64,000 bases of DNA from Arctopsyche grandis. Lineage: Eukaryota > Arthropoda > Insecta > Trichoptera > Hydropsychidae. The DNA lies in assembly GCF_051622035.1 (NCBI RefSeq), contig NC_135355.1:6560001-6624000 (forward strand), in the 5' to 3' direction. A program made the position numbers and the translations under genes. Each line of letters opens with the position of its first letter. Positions within the stretch are counted from its first letter, which is position 1. The notes beneath the pieces are model-generated. The model did no database searches. It saw only the letters and a program-made list of their open reading frames with translations, and had not been told where the DNA came from. Of the stretch, positions 1-10,029 are shown in pieces.

Positions 1-743
1 TCAAGCAACACCTTTGTAAACCAGTGCATCGTCCCCAGATGCCAGTGAGCTTCAGGAACTCGACCTAGCTCGTTCCAGTGAATCCTTTACCTACTTCGCT
101 GTACATACAAATAAACCTGTATTAATCGAGTAATAAAGATCCTCTTCAAAATTCAACTGAATTTCCATAGGCTGGGAAACGGTCCAAAACCTTCAACCCC
201 CCCCTATACTATTTAGAAACTGGTTATGGAAAAATTCCTAAATATCGGGTGGATCGGGTATAGATATCGGTAGTGTAAACGTAGCCATTCGTTCATCCCC
301 TATAGAACTATCGGTCGACTAGTCGCGTCACGTTGTGTATAAATTTTACGTAATTCATCTAGAGTTAACAACTCGAGAATGTTGACGATCAACTACTTCT
401 GTCATTACTGCTCACTGCATCTTTCATTCTGATCTTGGAACTTAATTGTTATAAAAAAAAAGTTTTTTTTATTTTTATACCTTATCGGTGCATTGAATAT
501 TTTCTCTTAATTTTCACCGATTCGCATGTGTAAAAAAGTTTGAAAGAGAGCGGAGTAGTAGAATTGTTTGATATATTTATTTCGAATTATCGAAGCGTCG
601 GTACATGGACGTATAATGATAGCGTTGGTAAAAGTGTCATACGGACCGGCTGCAGACTGCAGAGTGTCGCTCGCCTTTGAAGGATCGTGCGTGGGATTCG
701 TTCGTTCGTCTGTTCGTCTGTTCGTCTGTCATTGACAGGTTCA
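1..743. other. Upstream region of SUGP1, no gene seen
   Basis: I find no coding exon here with splice sites or recognisable protein similarity. The last ~60 bases before 743 hold a short GTTCGTCT-type tandem run (about 694-735) that is probably SUGP1 5' leader. The first ~200 bases may belong to an unrelated repeat or gene end, but nothing supports a name. Confidence 0.4.
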
Positions 744-764
744 ATGGATGCAGAGCTAAAGTGA
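744..764 (+). promoter_or_regulatory. Short uORFs in the SUGP1 5' leader
   Basis: ATG at 744 opens a six-codon uORF ending TGA at 762-764. A second ATG at 748 opens a three-codon frame ending TAA at 757-759. Both close just before the main start at 775. The same TAA is in frame with the main ORF, so translation cannot begin further upstream. A role in limiting translation is inference and depends on the real transcription start. Confidence 0.4.
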
Positions 765-774
765 AATTGTAAAG

Positions 775-3700
775 ATGGGAGGCGGGACTCCTCTGAGCGC
801 TCGCTGGGCGCAAATGGACCAGCAGAGGCGAGAGCTCGAGCGCCGCAAACAGCTCTATCTTCAGAAACAACTGTCGCAGCCCCCGCCGCCCGCCAACCCC
901 ACGCCCACCCCCACACCCACCCCCACACCCAACCCCACCACCTCCACCTCCACCTCCTCGCCCACTGTCACTGCTCAGTAATACCCCATTATACTAAATA
1001 CATGTGCAATAATGCGACCCTATCGTTATCTGCAGTTTCGTGTATTTATATTTCAGTAGATCAGCACCGAATCATAGCGCTGATGCCGCGAGAATGGCCA
1101 TGGTGAACGCCTTCTCTAACGATGGCTCGTTTTTAGACAAGTTCAAAAAGATGTCTGAAACTAAGAGCAACTCTAAACTGCCCAAAGTCACTAAACAGTT
1201 TCACAACAAGCAGGATTCTGAAAAGAAAAATGATTTTAAAAGTAAACATGAAAAGGAAAGCAAAAGTGTCCAATCGGACAAACACAAAAGAGACTCTTCT
1301 AACTATCATCGCAGCAGAGATAGAAGTAGAAGTACCAGCCGAGATAGAGATAAAAAATATGTTAGACGGAATAAAAACGATAAAAGCAGCCATCGGTAAT
1401 TTTTTTATTTCATTGAATTGAGTTCATCTCCATAACTATGTAATTTGCTTATCTTTATCATTTTTTTTTTAAATCAACAATTGAATTGATCCAATTTTTA
1501 TTGTTATTTACAGAGATCACAAATTCAATCGTTGGGAATCTGGCAGTCGTGGTTCACGAAGACGTTCTTTTTCCCCTTGCACACCTGTCGTCGAAGATAT
1601 GCCCCATCGGAAACCATCCCGATTTGCAAACATCCTACCGCTCAATATTTCCAAGTCGACTTCGTATCCCGTGAATTTGCATGCGAATCAACCCAAAGTC
1701 TTCGGCAATCAAAACAATCTACAAAATCAAATTAACTTCCCAATCTTCCCCGATCAAGTCCTGAACAACCCCATAACGAAGCAGATAAATCTGAACCTGC
1801 AGTCTATATCGAATCCGGCGATCAACACTCAAATGCCACCTCCGATCACAATTCCCCCTCCAAACATACCCCCACCGATGCAAATGAATCAAAACTATAA
1901 CAATCCTATGATGCAAACTACGTTGCCAAAGAACATGAACGTTTCGATACCGCCGTACGTTGAAAATTTAATGGCGAATAATTTTCTACCACTGTCGAAT
2001 CGAATTTGTACCTCGATTCCTCCACCTTTGATTAATGACCGTATTCCTCTGATGATGCAGCCACCGATGACCATGCTGCGACTGATCGGCGAAAATTTTA
2101 CTCGGCATATGCCACTGCATGCGATTCCGGAGCCGAAGCCGATCGATACTGTATCTATTCCACCACCTAAACCTTTGGACACTATAGCCATTCCTCCGCC
2201 GAAGCCTTTGGACGCTATCACCATTCCTCCTCCGAAGCCGATGAATCTCCACACTATACCTCCACCGTCTCCCATCTGTCTAACGCAAATTCCCAAACCG
2301 AAAGAATTGGATTTGTGCTCGATACCACATCCGCCCATTTCAGGTAAGATATATATTAAGACTACACATTTAAAATGATTTTCATTTTAAGTGTGTATAT
2401 AAGGAATAGGCAAATGGATCAAAATTTGTATTGAAAGTACGTCCGTATTATACGTTAACGTGTCTTCCAATCCTGTAATCAAATTTTTTTTTTTTTTTTG
2501 TGTAAATATCTATGCACCACTTTGTCTCTCTTTCCTCACATACTCTCTAAGATCTTTGTATACGGAAAAGAAACCATGGAAAAGTTTTCAGCTCGAGACC
2601 ACTTTACATTTAAAATGTGATTTGGATCGGTAGTGTTCAGTGTTCAGTTCAATATGTGTGGTAATCGTTGTTGTACTTCAAATTCTTTATAAATTGAGGG
2701 CCCATTTGTTGATTAGTGTTGTGTAGTTCTCTCAACAGATGGTTGTTTGTCGGCGACAATGGAAGCTACAGCCAATCAGGTGGCTCGAATCGGAGATGTC
2801 TGGGAGCTCACGCTGAAAGCGCAAAGCACAAATGCTGACATGTGGTAATATAGCTACCTGCGACTTACAACCTATTCACTTAAATTTGCTGAAAGCAAAC
2901 AGTTGCGGGGGAACACTGTATTTATTATATACATATATATATATTATATTCAAACATTATTCATGTGTGTATAAATTCGTACCGACACGCCGTACGACAT
3001 ACGAATTTATATCCAGTAAAAATATGCATGTATAAACCGTAATCATCTGCAATGGATAATAAGTGCTCATTTTTGAGCAATGATAAGTACTTGAATTTAT
3101 TAACAAAAGTAATTGCACAGTTTATAATTTGGACTAATTTATTTTTTTGTTTACTCTTGTATTAATATCACTGAGCGACAAAAAAAAAAAACACTTTTTT
3201 TCTCTTACCGGAGCCGAGATTAATCAATTTTTAGTAAATTTGACCCACTAAATTCATATATGACAATGATTTTTGGTGGTTTTTTTTCGTCGTTTATGAG
3301 ATATGAGCCTTTAAAAAAATGCGCAATGGTCTTTAACTCAAAATATAGTATTGCTGTGCCTAAAGTAAGTATTGGAATTAATAATCAGATGGTTTTTCTA
3401 TTGATTGTGAGTTTTTATTATTACTTTAAAATACGTATAATTAATTATTTAGCGAATTTTAAAAGTCAAAAATATTATATTATTTTTTTTCTCGAGCTAT
3501 CATGAATTTATTGGACCGGTTCTATATTTCACTACGTTTGCTAGGGTTGGTTTTCAATTCCAATATTTTTTTTATTTTATCTGGTAAATGATTCGCACGG
3601 GCTACATATAAACGTTTGAATACAGATTCGCCATTAGAAGAAGAAATGATTTTATAGTGAAAAATATGAAATATCATCGTTCGTAAGTTTCGGTATGCAA

Positions 3701-6700
3701 ACGTGAGCGAGTGAGATGGAGTGATGCGCTCTCCATTCTTTATGTCGCTCTTGACATGCGTATACAGTATATTCCTTGGCTCAATTTAAAATCATTTACC
3801 GCATCTATATAATAAAATAAAAAATATTGAGTTAAAAATCCAATCCTTAAATATGTAGTGTTGGGATTGAACGAAAGGCTGATGTATGGGCTATGGCTGA
3901 GAAAGGGTATGTTACGACCGATTGTAGAGAGGGGATGGAAAAGCGGCAGAGGGCGCGAAAGGACCGCTATTTTACAGTTAGTAGAAGTTAACCTTCCACT
4001 GGGGGCGGTTGGTCGTTAAACCACCGCGTGGTGTCGTTTTAATAAACAACATGACTGAAAACGCACGTGTTTGATCTTCAATTCCACCGCCACATCCCAT
4101 CGTGGTCCTGAATAGCGTCATCTATTCAGGAATTCCACCCACAATTGGAGGCTCGTCCGGGATTAGGCGGCAGTTTGAAGACCACGTGCTACAATGTATC
4201 GGAGGAGGAGGCCGACATCTGGTCGTAGGACGTCGAGAGGGGTTCGGGAGAGGGCGATAGAAGAGCCAGTCGCCAGCCGAGCCAAGCTGACTTTCCAAGA
4301 CATGGAGGGCGCCGTCCCCATTTTCACCGGAAACGACGACTATCCGGTAGAAAAGTGGGTGGCGCAGATCGAAGAAGTCGCACACTCGGCAGGTTGGGGC
4401 AGCATGGAAAAGCTGCTGTTTGGGAAACGCCTGGTCAAGGGGGTGGCCGAGAGGTTCCTGCGCATACAAGATGGGGTCTATTCGTGGGAGAAACTCAAAA
4501 GCGCATTACTGGAGGAGTTCGCTCGGATGGTGAGTGGGGCGTCAGTCCATAGGAGGCTGTCCAAGTCGCAGAAAACGTCAGAGGAATCGGTCAACGAGTA
4601 CTTTTACCGGATGCGGGAGATCGCGAGCGTGGGTTCGATCGAGGATCGCGACCTCATGGAATACGTCATCGACGGGATCCCTGGCAGGTCTTCTATGAAG
4701 GGGATGCTGCATGGTGCCCGCAATTTGAAGGAGTTCAGGGACAAGTTGAGCGCCTTCGAAGGGCTGGTGGAAAAGGTAAAGGCAGAAGAAGCAGCCGCAA
4801 CCGTAGCCACGGCCAAAGCAGTGCCCGCACCCTCAACTGGAGGCAGCTGGAGACCCAAGGCGAGGACGCCGGCACTGATCGACACAGGCAGTGAAGACAA
4901 CCTCGCCGGCGAGAACTTCGTACATCGATGCGGCATCATCACTAGTGAAAGTGTTCCTGTGGTAAGAGACCAATGTAACAGCTCCGGTGCCATTCGTAGA
5001 AAAGCTGCGGAAGGAGTAAGGAGGGCTGATTCGGACTTGAAGGATGGAGAGCAAGAAAAAATCAAAGTGGAACGCGATAAAACGTCAAAACCACGAGTTC
5101 CGATCGAGGTCAAGTTGGAACAGAGTCTGCGGAGGGAAAAAGAAGAACGGGCTTCACAAGAGATGTCTGCTCATGCAGAACCCAACGATTCCTGTTCAAG
5201 CGAGGCTGATGGAACATCAAACATGTCACATGGTCAGATGGTGAGGACCCCCTTAGAGCCTCCAGCGTCGCCGTCTCGAGCTCATCTGGACTATTCTTCA
5301 GTGCGACCGAACACAGAAAATCGATCATCAACCACAGATTCAATTAGGATGAAGAATGATGAAAGTAAGCATCGCAAACCATGTGGAATAGACGTTTCCA
5401 ATAATGAAGAGGACGGTGTAGACATGAGTGATCGAAGTGAGGACACGGGTAATGGAGGCCTGGACATGGGTGATGGAAGTATGGACGGTGATGGTTTGCA
5501 TATTGGAAGGCTTTGGGACAACGGAGACATGGCGTTTTCAAATAAAGATGAACCGCCCGATGGTCAATTCAGTAAAGGGTCTCATGGTCATTCGAAGAAT
5601 CCTAAAGATGAAGACGAAGAAAATGGGAAACATGAAGAAAAAGATATGGATAAATCACCAGAAGGAATAAGAGACCCAGTCAAAATTTCAACACCAAAGG
5701 ACAATGTATTCACTTTCAAGCTCGGTCGTAGTCAGATTGATGTTACTTTAATGGAAAATAAAATAAGACCATGGATTAAGAAGGGAGTTTTTGGATATAT
5801 CGGTGAACCAGGAACGATATTGGTCAACTTCATATGTGGCAAGATACCATATGGAAAGCCGTGGGGCGACGGGAGGTCCATCGCGGACAACATCATCGGA
5901 CAGCCGCGTGGAATCGCGACTGGCATCGGATAGTGTTTAGGTTGTGCCGATTGAAGTGAAGTGTGTGTCAGTGAATTAGAGAATAAGTGGAGTACCCGGA
6001 GGGGTTTTAGTTAAGCCTTACATCATATTTGATTATTGTTTTATTTTGTTAGTAGTTATGATTTGAAATATTGTTAATGTTTTATTGATTATTCTAGTGT
6101 TTTCATGTTTTGGCGAGTGTTTGGTATGTTGAATAATGTTTTAATTTGGTTACATGCCTAGAAGAATATGAGATAATTGTATTGAAATGTAATTCTAGTG
6201 ATGTTTTAAAATGTGATTTGTTTCCGATGTAAAGGTGTTGATTTTAATGCTATGTAATTCTTGTAATGGTTTTAAAATGTGATCTGTTTCCGATGTGAAG
6301 GTGTGGATTTTAATGCTATGTATTTCTTGTAATGATTTTAAATTGCAATTGTGATGATTTATGTGTAACTTTAATTGTGATAATCTGTGTGTAACTTTTT
6401 TTGAAGATTGAATTGTATTGAAACGTGAAAAATTTGATATGATACTGAAATATGTTTAAGATTACTGTGGAGTATGTTTGAGATTATTGTGGAGTATGTT
6501 GAAGACTACTGTGAAGTATGTCTGGGATTATTCAGAAGTATGTCTGAAAATTATGTGTAGTATGATTGAGGAATGACCCGGCAGGTGAGAGAAACCTGAG
6601 GGCAGGTTTGTGGTCAGGAAAGGCCGAGTTGTAGTGTTGGGATTGAACGAAAGGCTGATGTATGGGCTATTGCTGAGAAAGGGTATGTTACGACCGATTG

Positions 6701-9700
6701 TAGAGAGGGGATGGAAAAGCGGCAGAGGGCGCGAAAGGACCGCTATTTTACAGTTAGTAGAAGTTAACCTTCCACTGGGGGCGGTTGGTCGTTAAACCAC
6801 CGCGTGGTGTCGTTTTAATAAACAACATGACTGAAAACGCACGTGTTTGATCTTCAATTCCACCGCCACATCCCATCGTGGTCCTGAATAGCGTCATCTA
6901 TTCAGGAATTCCACCCACATATATATATATATATATGGTTAAGTGACAAATTAGCGAAATAAGCTCATAATATTACAGGGAAAAAAAGTATATTTTTGAC
7001 TTTTAAAATAAGTTGATAATTAATTATAAGTATTTTAAAGTAATAAAATATCACAATCAATAGAAAAACATCCGAATATGGATTCTAATATTCATTTTTG
7101 GCACAGCAATACTAGATTTTGAGTTAAAGACTGCAAAAGCCAAAAATCTGTAAAAATTGCGCTTTTTTTTTTTTAAGGTTATATCTCATAACTGAGAAGA
7201 AGCCAACAAAAATCAGTGTAATATTCGAATTCAGTGGATCAAACTTAGTATAGATTGATTTTTTTTCCGCTCCAGGAATTTTTGTTGTTGCTCAGTGAAT
7301 TTAACCCTTTTAATCCCAAGCTATTTTGCGAGGTACATGCGAAGAATCCCAAAACATTTATTTGAAAAAAGTGGTAGTCTTCATTTTCTTATTTATCTCA
7401 GCTAATTATCAATTCTCGGTATCAATTTTTTTTTGTGATGTCATCTCCATTATTAATAAGTAATATTTATTTATAGGTGTAAAGCAAATAAATGAATACA
7501 AAATTTTTATTTTGAATATAGTGATTTTTCAGTTTGAATGTTGAACGACTTTTGAAGTAATACTTAATATTATTTGTAAAATAAAAATCAAGTACCAAGA
7601 AATTCTAAAAATAAATGTTGGTTATCTCGATATGTTGAATATGCAGTAAGGATTTAAATTTAACAATTTTTGTATAGTAAATAAATAAAAAAAATTGCGA
7701 CAAAATGTGTTCGAAAACGGGTGCTGATAAATCAATCAGTCCCATGGGATTAAAAGGGTTAATTCATATCAGTGGCGTATACTTCTTAGCTAATTTTCAT
7801 TTAGTAAATTCGCGACACGCTACTGTTTCTTTTTTTTTTGCTAAATAGTCGATTCTAAAAATTATGCAAAGTTTTCATTTAAAAATTATCCATCGTCGAC
7901 TCATATTTTGCGTATCATCTTACAGGTACTTTTGATGAACCTTTTTATTGGTGTTGTTTGCGCATTCCTTTTATTAATTTTATGCTGAAACTTCTACTTT
8001 TAAAGGTTTCTGCCTGAGGTCAAAAATGCAGACTGCAAAATGTCTAGGGATGTGAAATATTATAGCGGAAACGATAATTTGACTTGCGTACAACAAAAAA
8101 TATCCGACGACGAAAAATACGAACCGGAATTCAGTCTGCGTGACGATTCCAGCTCTGACGGAGAAGACTATGCACCTCAGAACAAAGTGCATTCTTCCGA
8201 CGATCAGAATTGTTCAATGTCGAATCCGATCATATTGCATTTCGAAAAGAATAAAAGCGAACAAAAAGACATAAGCTTGTCAGCGTCGAACAAGTTCAAA
8301 AATGATTTAGACAACGATTCCGATTCGGGCAACAATTCGGCCGTCGTTAAAAAGAAGGAATTGAAAAGGAAAAAATCAAGATGGGGCGATTCTTCGGCGC
8401 CAATTGTAGTTAATAATGTAGGATTACCCGGAGTAGCGACTATCAGCAGCTTGGGAGGTAACTTTGCTCAATTACAAATGCATTATATGATGAAAATTAT
8501 TCATTTTTTAAAACTTTTTACATATGTACGTTTGCATAGGACTCATCAACGTGAATCATGTACCGACATTTCCTCTAAATTCGCAACCGCAGCTTACAAA
8601 AATCACTAGACAAGACTCTGGACTCATTCAATACGCTATCAAAACGTACGGTAATGTTAATCTTTCGGAAGAAGATTGGAAGAAATGCGAAGATCATTAT
8701 AAAATCAGTATACTCTATCAGGTAAAATGGTCACCTTTATCGCTTTAAAGCAGTGTTTAATTGTAAATACTAAATGTGAACATTTTATAGGAAATGTTGA
8801 AAAAACGTCGCGAAATTGAAAAATTGATGTCATCAGGTCGATTTAAATACGAGTACGATTCGGATGAGGAGATCGACGAGCACGGAACTTGGGAGCATAG
8901 ATTGCGTCAGCAAGAAATGGAAGCCACTCAACGCTGGGCTTGTGAGCTGACGAGACAAGCTAGCGGAAAACATCACATTGGAGACTTCTTACCACCGGAT
9001 GAACTTAAAAAGTGTGTTTTCAATTGAAGTATGTATGTATGTGTGTGTGTGTGTGTGTGTGTGATTATTCCTAATTTTAATTCGTGTAAATTTCAGATTT
9101 ATGGAAAAGTATTCTTCAGTCAAAAGCGGCAAAGAGCCAGATCTCAGTGATTACAAAGAATACAAATTGAAGGAAGATAATATAGGTAAAATATTATGTA
9201 CATGTTACGTACTCGCTCAATATTGAAACAAGCAGTTGATCCTATCGGTGTTTAAATGTTTTAGGTTTCAAAATGCTTCAGAAATTGGGTTGGAGCGAAG
9301 GGGAAGGTCTAGGAGCTGACCGATCTGGTATCACAGACCCTGTCAATAAGTATGTGAATGTTATATAACATTTAGCCTTGATGAATTTTGTTTTTGAAGG
9401 TTGTTTGTACGTGTATATGTATATATGTTTTAATTGATTGTATTGTTTAATATTTCAGAGCACCTCAAAGAGATTCTAATCACGGTTTTGGAGTTGAAAG
9501 AGTTGATAATTTAGCCGAAGGTGACGATGAATTTGATGCCTATCGTAAGCGAATGATGTTAGCTTATAGATTTAGGCCAAATCCTTTGGTAAATATGTTT
9601 TATATACATATTTTTAGAATCACGTATAAAGAGAATGCTTATACCTTTTGAGCCAAGTAAATTATTCGGAACATGCTGTAGTAGATAAGCACATTGATTT

Positions 9701-9840
9701 TTTATTACAAAATTAAATTCACTTTGATTATTAAATTATTGTAGGATTAATCATATTTTATGTAAGTTTATAAGTTTCTCAATGTTTTCATTCGTTTTTG
9801 TATTTATTTTCAGAATAATCCTAGAAGACCTTACTATTAG
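775..9840 (+). CDS. SUGP1: SURP and G-patch domain-containing protein 1
   Basis: Spliceosomal protein; the human orthologue works with SF3B1 and U2AF2 in branch-site recognition. Coding exons: 775-977, 1057-1395, 1514-2343, 2739-2844, 8006-8457, 8540-8721, 8791-9011, 9097-9185, 9265-9349, 9459-9588, 9814-9840, about 887 residues. What is visible, in order: an N-terminal NDGSFL motif, an RS/K-rich stretch, a long proline-rich region with IPPPKPLD-type repeats (about 2150-2270), one SURP module split between exons 4 and 5 (WFLPEV, then SRDVKYY), a [11 protein letters not shown]-ligand-like motif, the [15 protein letters not shown] and [13 protein letters not shown] blocks, a G-patch ([15 protein letters not shown]) and the diagnostic C-terminus [11 protein letters not shown]. 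An in-frame stop at 757 supports the start. Intron 4 (about 5.2 kb) carries an LTR element. Human SUGP1 has two SURP modules; I see one. Confidence 0.95.
3163..3497 (+). repeat. Interspersed repeat, copy 1 of 3
   Basis: About 330 bases beginning near an ACTGAGCGACAAAAA tract and ending in an AATTTTAAAAGTCAAAAATAT tail. Diverged copies lie at about 6954-7295 (opposite strand) and 51147-51420 (same strand). There is no coding capacity. The class is unknown; a MITE or truncated element is likely. Confidence 0.7.
3854..4143 (+). repeat. 5' long terminal repeat
   Basis: A 290-base LTR that begins TGTAGTG and ends CACCCACA (TG...CA). AATAAA at 4041-4046 is its probable polyadenylation signal. It matches the 3' copy except for G versus T in GGGCTA(T/G)GCTGAG... 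context near base 47 of the repeat. Confidence 0.93.
4146..4163 (+). promoter_or_regulatory. Primer binding site, tRNA-Pro type
   Basis: TGGAGGCTCGTCCGGGAT starts two bases after the LTR end. It differs at one base from the well-known tRNA-Pro primer site of murine leukaemia virus, TGGGGGCTCGTCCGGGAT. Position and sequence together make tRNA-Pro the likely minus-strand primer. Confidence 0.85.
4194..5933 (+). CDS. Chimeric gag-protease-RBM25(PWI) ORF of the LTR element
   Basis: A 579-codon uninterrupted ORF. Residues ~30-190 look like a retrotransposon Gag capsid region ([15 protein letters not shown] near the start, a [18 protein letters not shown] segment later). At ~227-240 comes [11 protein letters not shown], the active-site start of a retropepsin, but no CCHC zinc knuckle precedes it. 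After ~residue 255 the GC-rich codon use changes to AT-richer sequence encoding a charged, acidic, low-complexity region. Residues ~497-551 (5682-5846) match the first half of the RBM25 PWI domain: [12 protein letters not shown], then YIGE, then LVNFICGKI. The last ~29 codons are GC-rich again and look like element sequence. Gag would package the RNA; the function of the captured part is unknown. Confidence 0.85.
   Translation: MYRRRRPTSGRRTSRGVRERAIEEPVASRAKLTFQDMEGAVPIFTGNDDYPVEKWVAQIEEVAHSAGWGSMEKLLFGKRLVKGVAERFLRIQDGVYSWEKLKSALLEEFARMVSGASVHRRLSKSQKTSEESVNEYFYRMREIASVGSIEDRDLMEYVIDGIPGRSSMKGMLHGARNLKEFRDKLSAFEGLVEKVKAEEAAATVATAKAVPAPSTGGSWRPKARTPALIDTGSEDNLAGENFVHRCGIITSESVPVVRDQCNSSGAIRRKAAEGVRRADSDLKDGEQEKIKVERDKTSKPRVPIEVKLEQSLRREKEERASQEMSAHAEPNDSCSSEADGTSNMSHGQMVRTPLEPPASPSRAHLDYSSVRPNTENRSSTTDSIRMKNDESKHRKPCGIDVSNNEEDGVDMSDRSEDTGNGGLDMGDGSMDGDGLHIGRLWDNGDMAFSNKDEPPDGQFSKGSHGHSKNPKDEDEENGKHEEKDMDKSPEGIRDPVKISTPKDNVFTFKLGRSQIDVTLMENKIRPWIKKGVFGYIGEPGTILVNFICGKIPYGKPWGDGRSIADNIIGQPRGIATGIG
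5682..5846 (+). other. Captured partial PWI domain of RBM25
   Basis: Fifty-five codons align without gaps to the segment of RBM25 that leads into and covers the first half of its C-terminal PWI domain (from memory of the human protein). Shared are the KI.T.K start, F.(F/Y).L, (I/V)D..LME, the signature IRPWI, YIGE, and LV(N/D)F.C.K. The second half of PWI, with the KMWRLLIYE helix of RBM25, is missing, so the fold is truncated. There is no intron, as expected if it was copied from mRNA. Confidence 0.85.
5934..6629 (+). repeat. Non-coding 3' internal region with direct repeats
   Basis: AT-rich sequence between the ORF stop and the 3' LTR. It holds two or more ~70-base direct repeats built on AAAATGTGATTTGTTTCCGATG and TTTTAATGCTATGTA (about 6185-6345). 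A second set of ~28-base repeats (GAAGTATGT/GGAGTATGT at about 6450-6570) follows. No long clean polypurine tract is visible; GTCAGGAAAGG just before the LTR is a weak candidate. Confidence 0.6.
6630..6919 (+). repeat. 3' long terminal repeat
   Basis: A 290-base copy of the 5' LTR, TG...CA, with one substitution by eye. It is followed immediately by a (TA)n run, which hides any target-site duplication. Confidence 0.93.
6954..7295 (-). repeat. Interspersed repeat, copy 2 of 3
   Basis: Inverted relative to the copy at 3163. The shared core includes GGCACAGCAATACTAGATTT and the long AAAATAAGT..TAATTATAAGTATTTTAAAGT block. With copy 1 it brackets the LTR element, which is probably coincidence. 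Confidence 0.7.
7301..7762. mobile_element. piggyBac-like MITE with TTAA ends
   Basis: It starts TTAACCCTTTTAATCCCA and ends with the inverse, TGGGATTAAAAGGGTTAA, so it has ~15-base terminal inverted repeats inside a duplicated TTAA. It is 462 bp with no coding capacity. TTAA duplication and CCCTTT termini are typical of piggyBac-type non-autonomous elements. Confidence 0.75.
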
Positions 9841-9926
9841 CGGATTGAAGGCCGCGTTTTACATATATTTGTATTATTCAATGTATTGAAAACTCAATTA
9901 TCATAAAATTCAGTGTAGTTGATATC

Positions 9927-9964
9927 AATAAAAACCACAAAGTAATCAAGAAAAGCATTTTATT
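9927..9964. other. Opposed polyadenylation signals of SUGP1 and NARS1
   Basis: AATAAA on the + strand at 9927-9932 suits SUGP1, 87 bases after its stop. AATAAA on the - strand (9964-9959) suits NARS1, 66 bases after its stop. Cleavage downstream of each would make the two 3' UTRs overlap by a few tens of bases. Confidence 0.6.
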
Positions 9965-10029
9965 ATGTGGATATTTGATCCGATAAACATTGACCGTGCG
10001 TAAATGAATACAATGATATATATAATAAA

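Larger units (their letters stand above)
3854..6919 (+). mobile_element. Non-autonomous LTR retrotransposon carrying a captured host fragment
   Basis: The element is complete from LTR to LTR: 5' LTR 3854-4143, internal region 4144-6629, 3' LTR 6630-6919. A primer binding site follows the 5' LTR directly. The only long ORF (4194-5933) has gag and part of a protease. I see no reverse transcriptase, RNase H or integrase, so it would need enzymes in trans. The two LTRs differ at one position, pointing to recent insertion. No clean target duplication is visible: the left flank is AAATA and the right flank is a (TA)n run. It sits in SUGP1 intron 4 on the same strand as the gene. Confidence 0.93.

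Noticed and set aside
1-180. Possible terminal exon of a gene to the left
   Set aside because: No open frame with recognisable protein or splice signal.
4604-5113. 169-codon antisense frame inside the retroelement ORF
   Set aside because: Shadow of the gag frame; no start context, similarity or support.
5600-5933. A genuine host RBM25 exon in this locus
   Set aside because: It is in frame with gag and enclosed by the two LTRs, with no splice sites around it and the second half of PWI missing.
3163-7295. One large composite transposon bounded by the inverted repeats at 3163 and 6954
   Set aside because: The third copy at 51147 stands alone, and the LTR element has its own clear ends; bracketing looks accidental.
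8524-8609. Read-through from SUGP1 exon 5 into the next intron and an alternative start near 8524
   Set aside because: Clear donor at 8458 and acceptor ending at 8539 give the conserved frame; read-through frames stop soon after.
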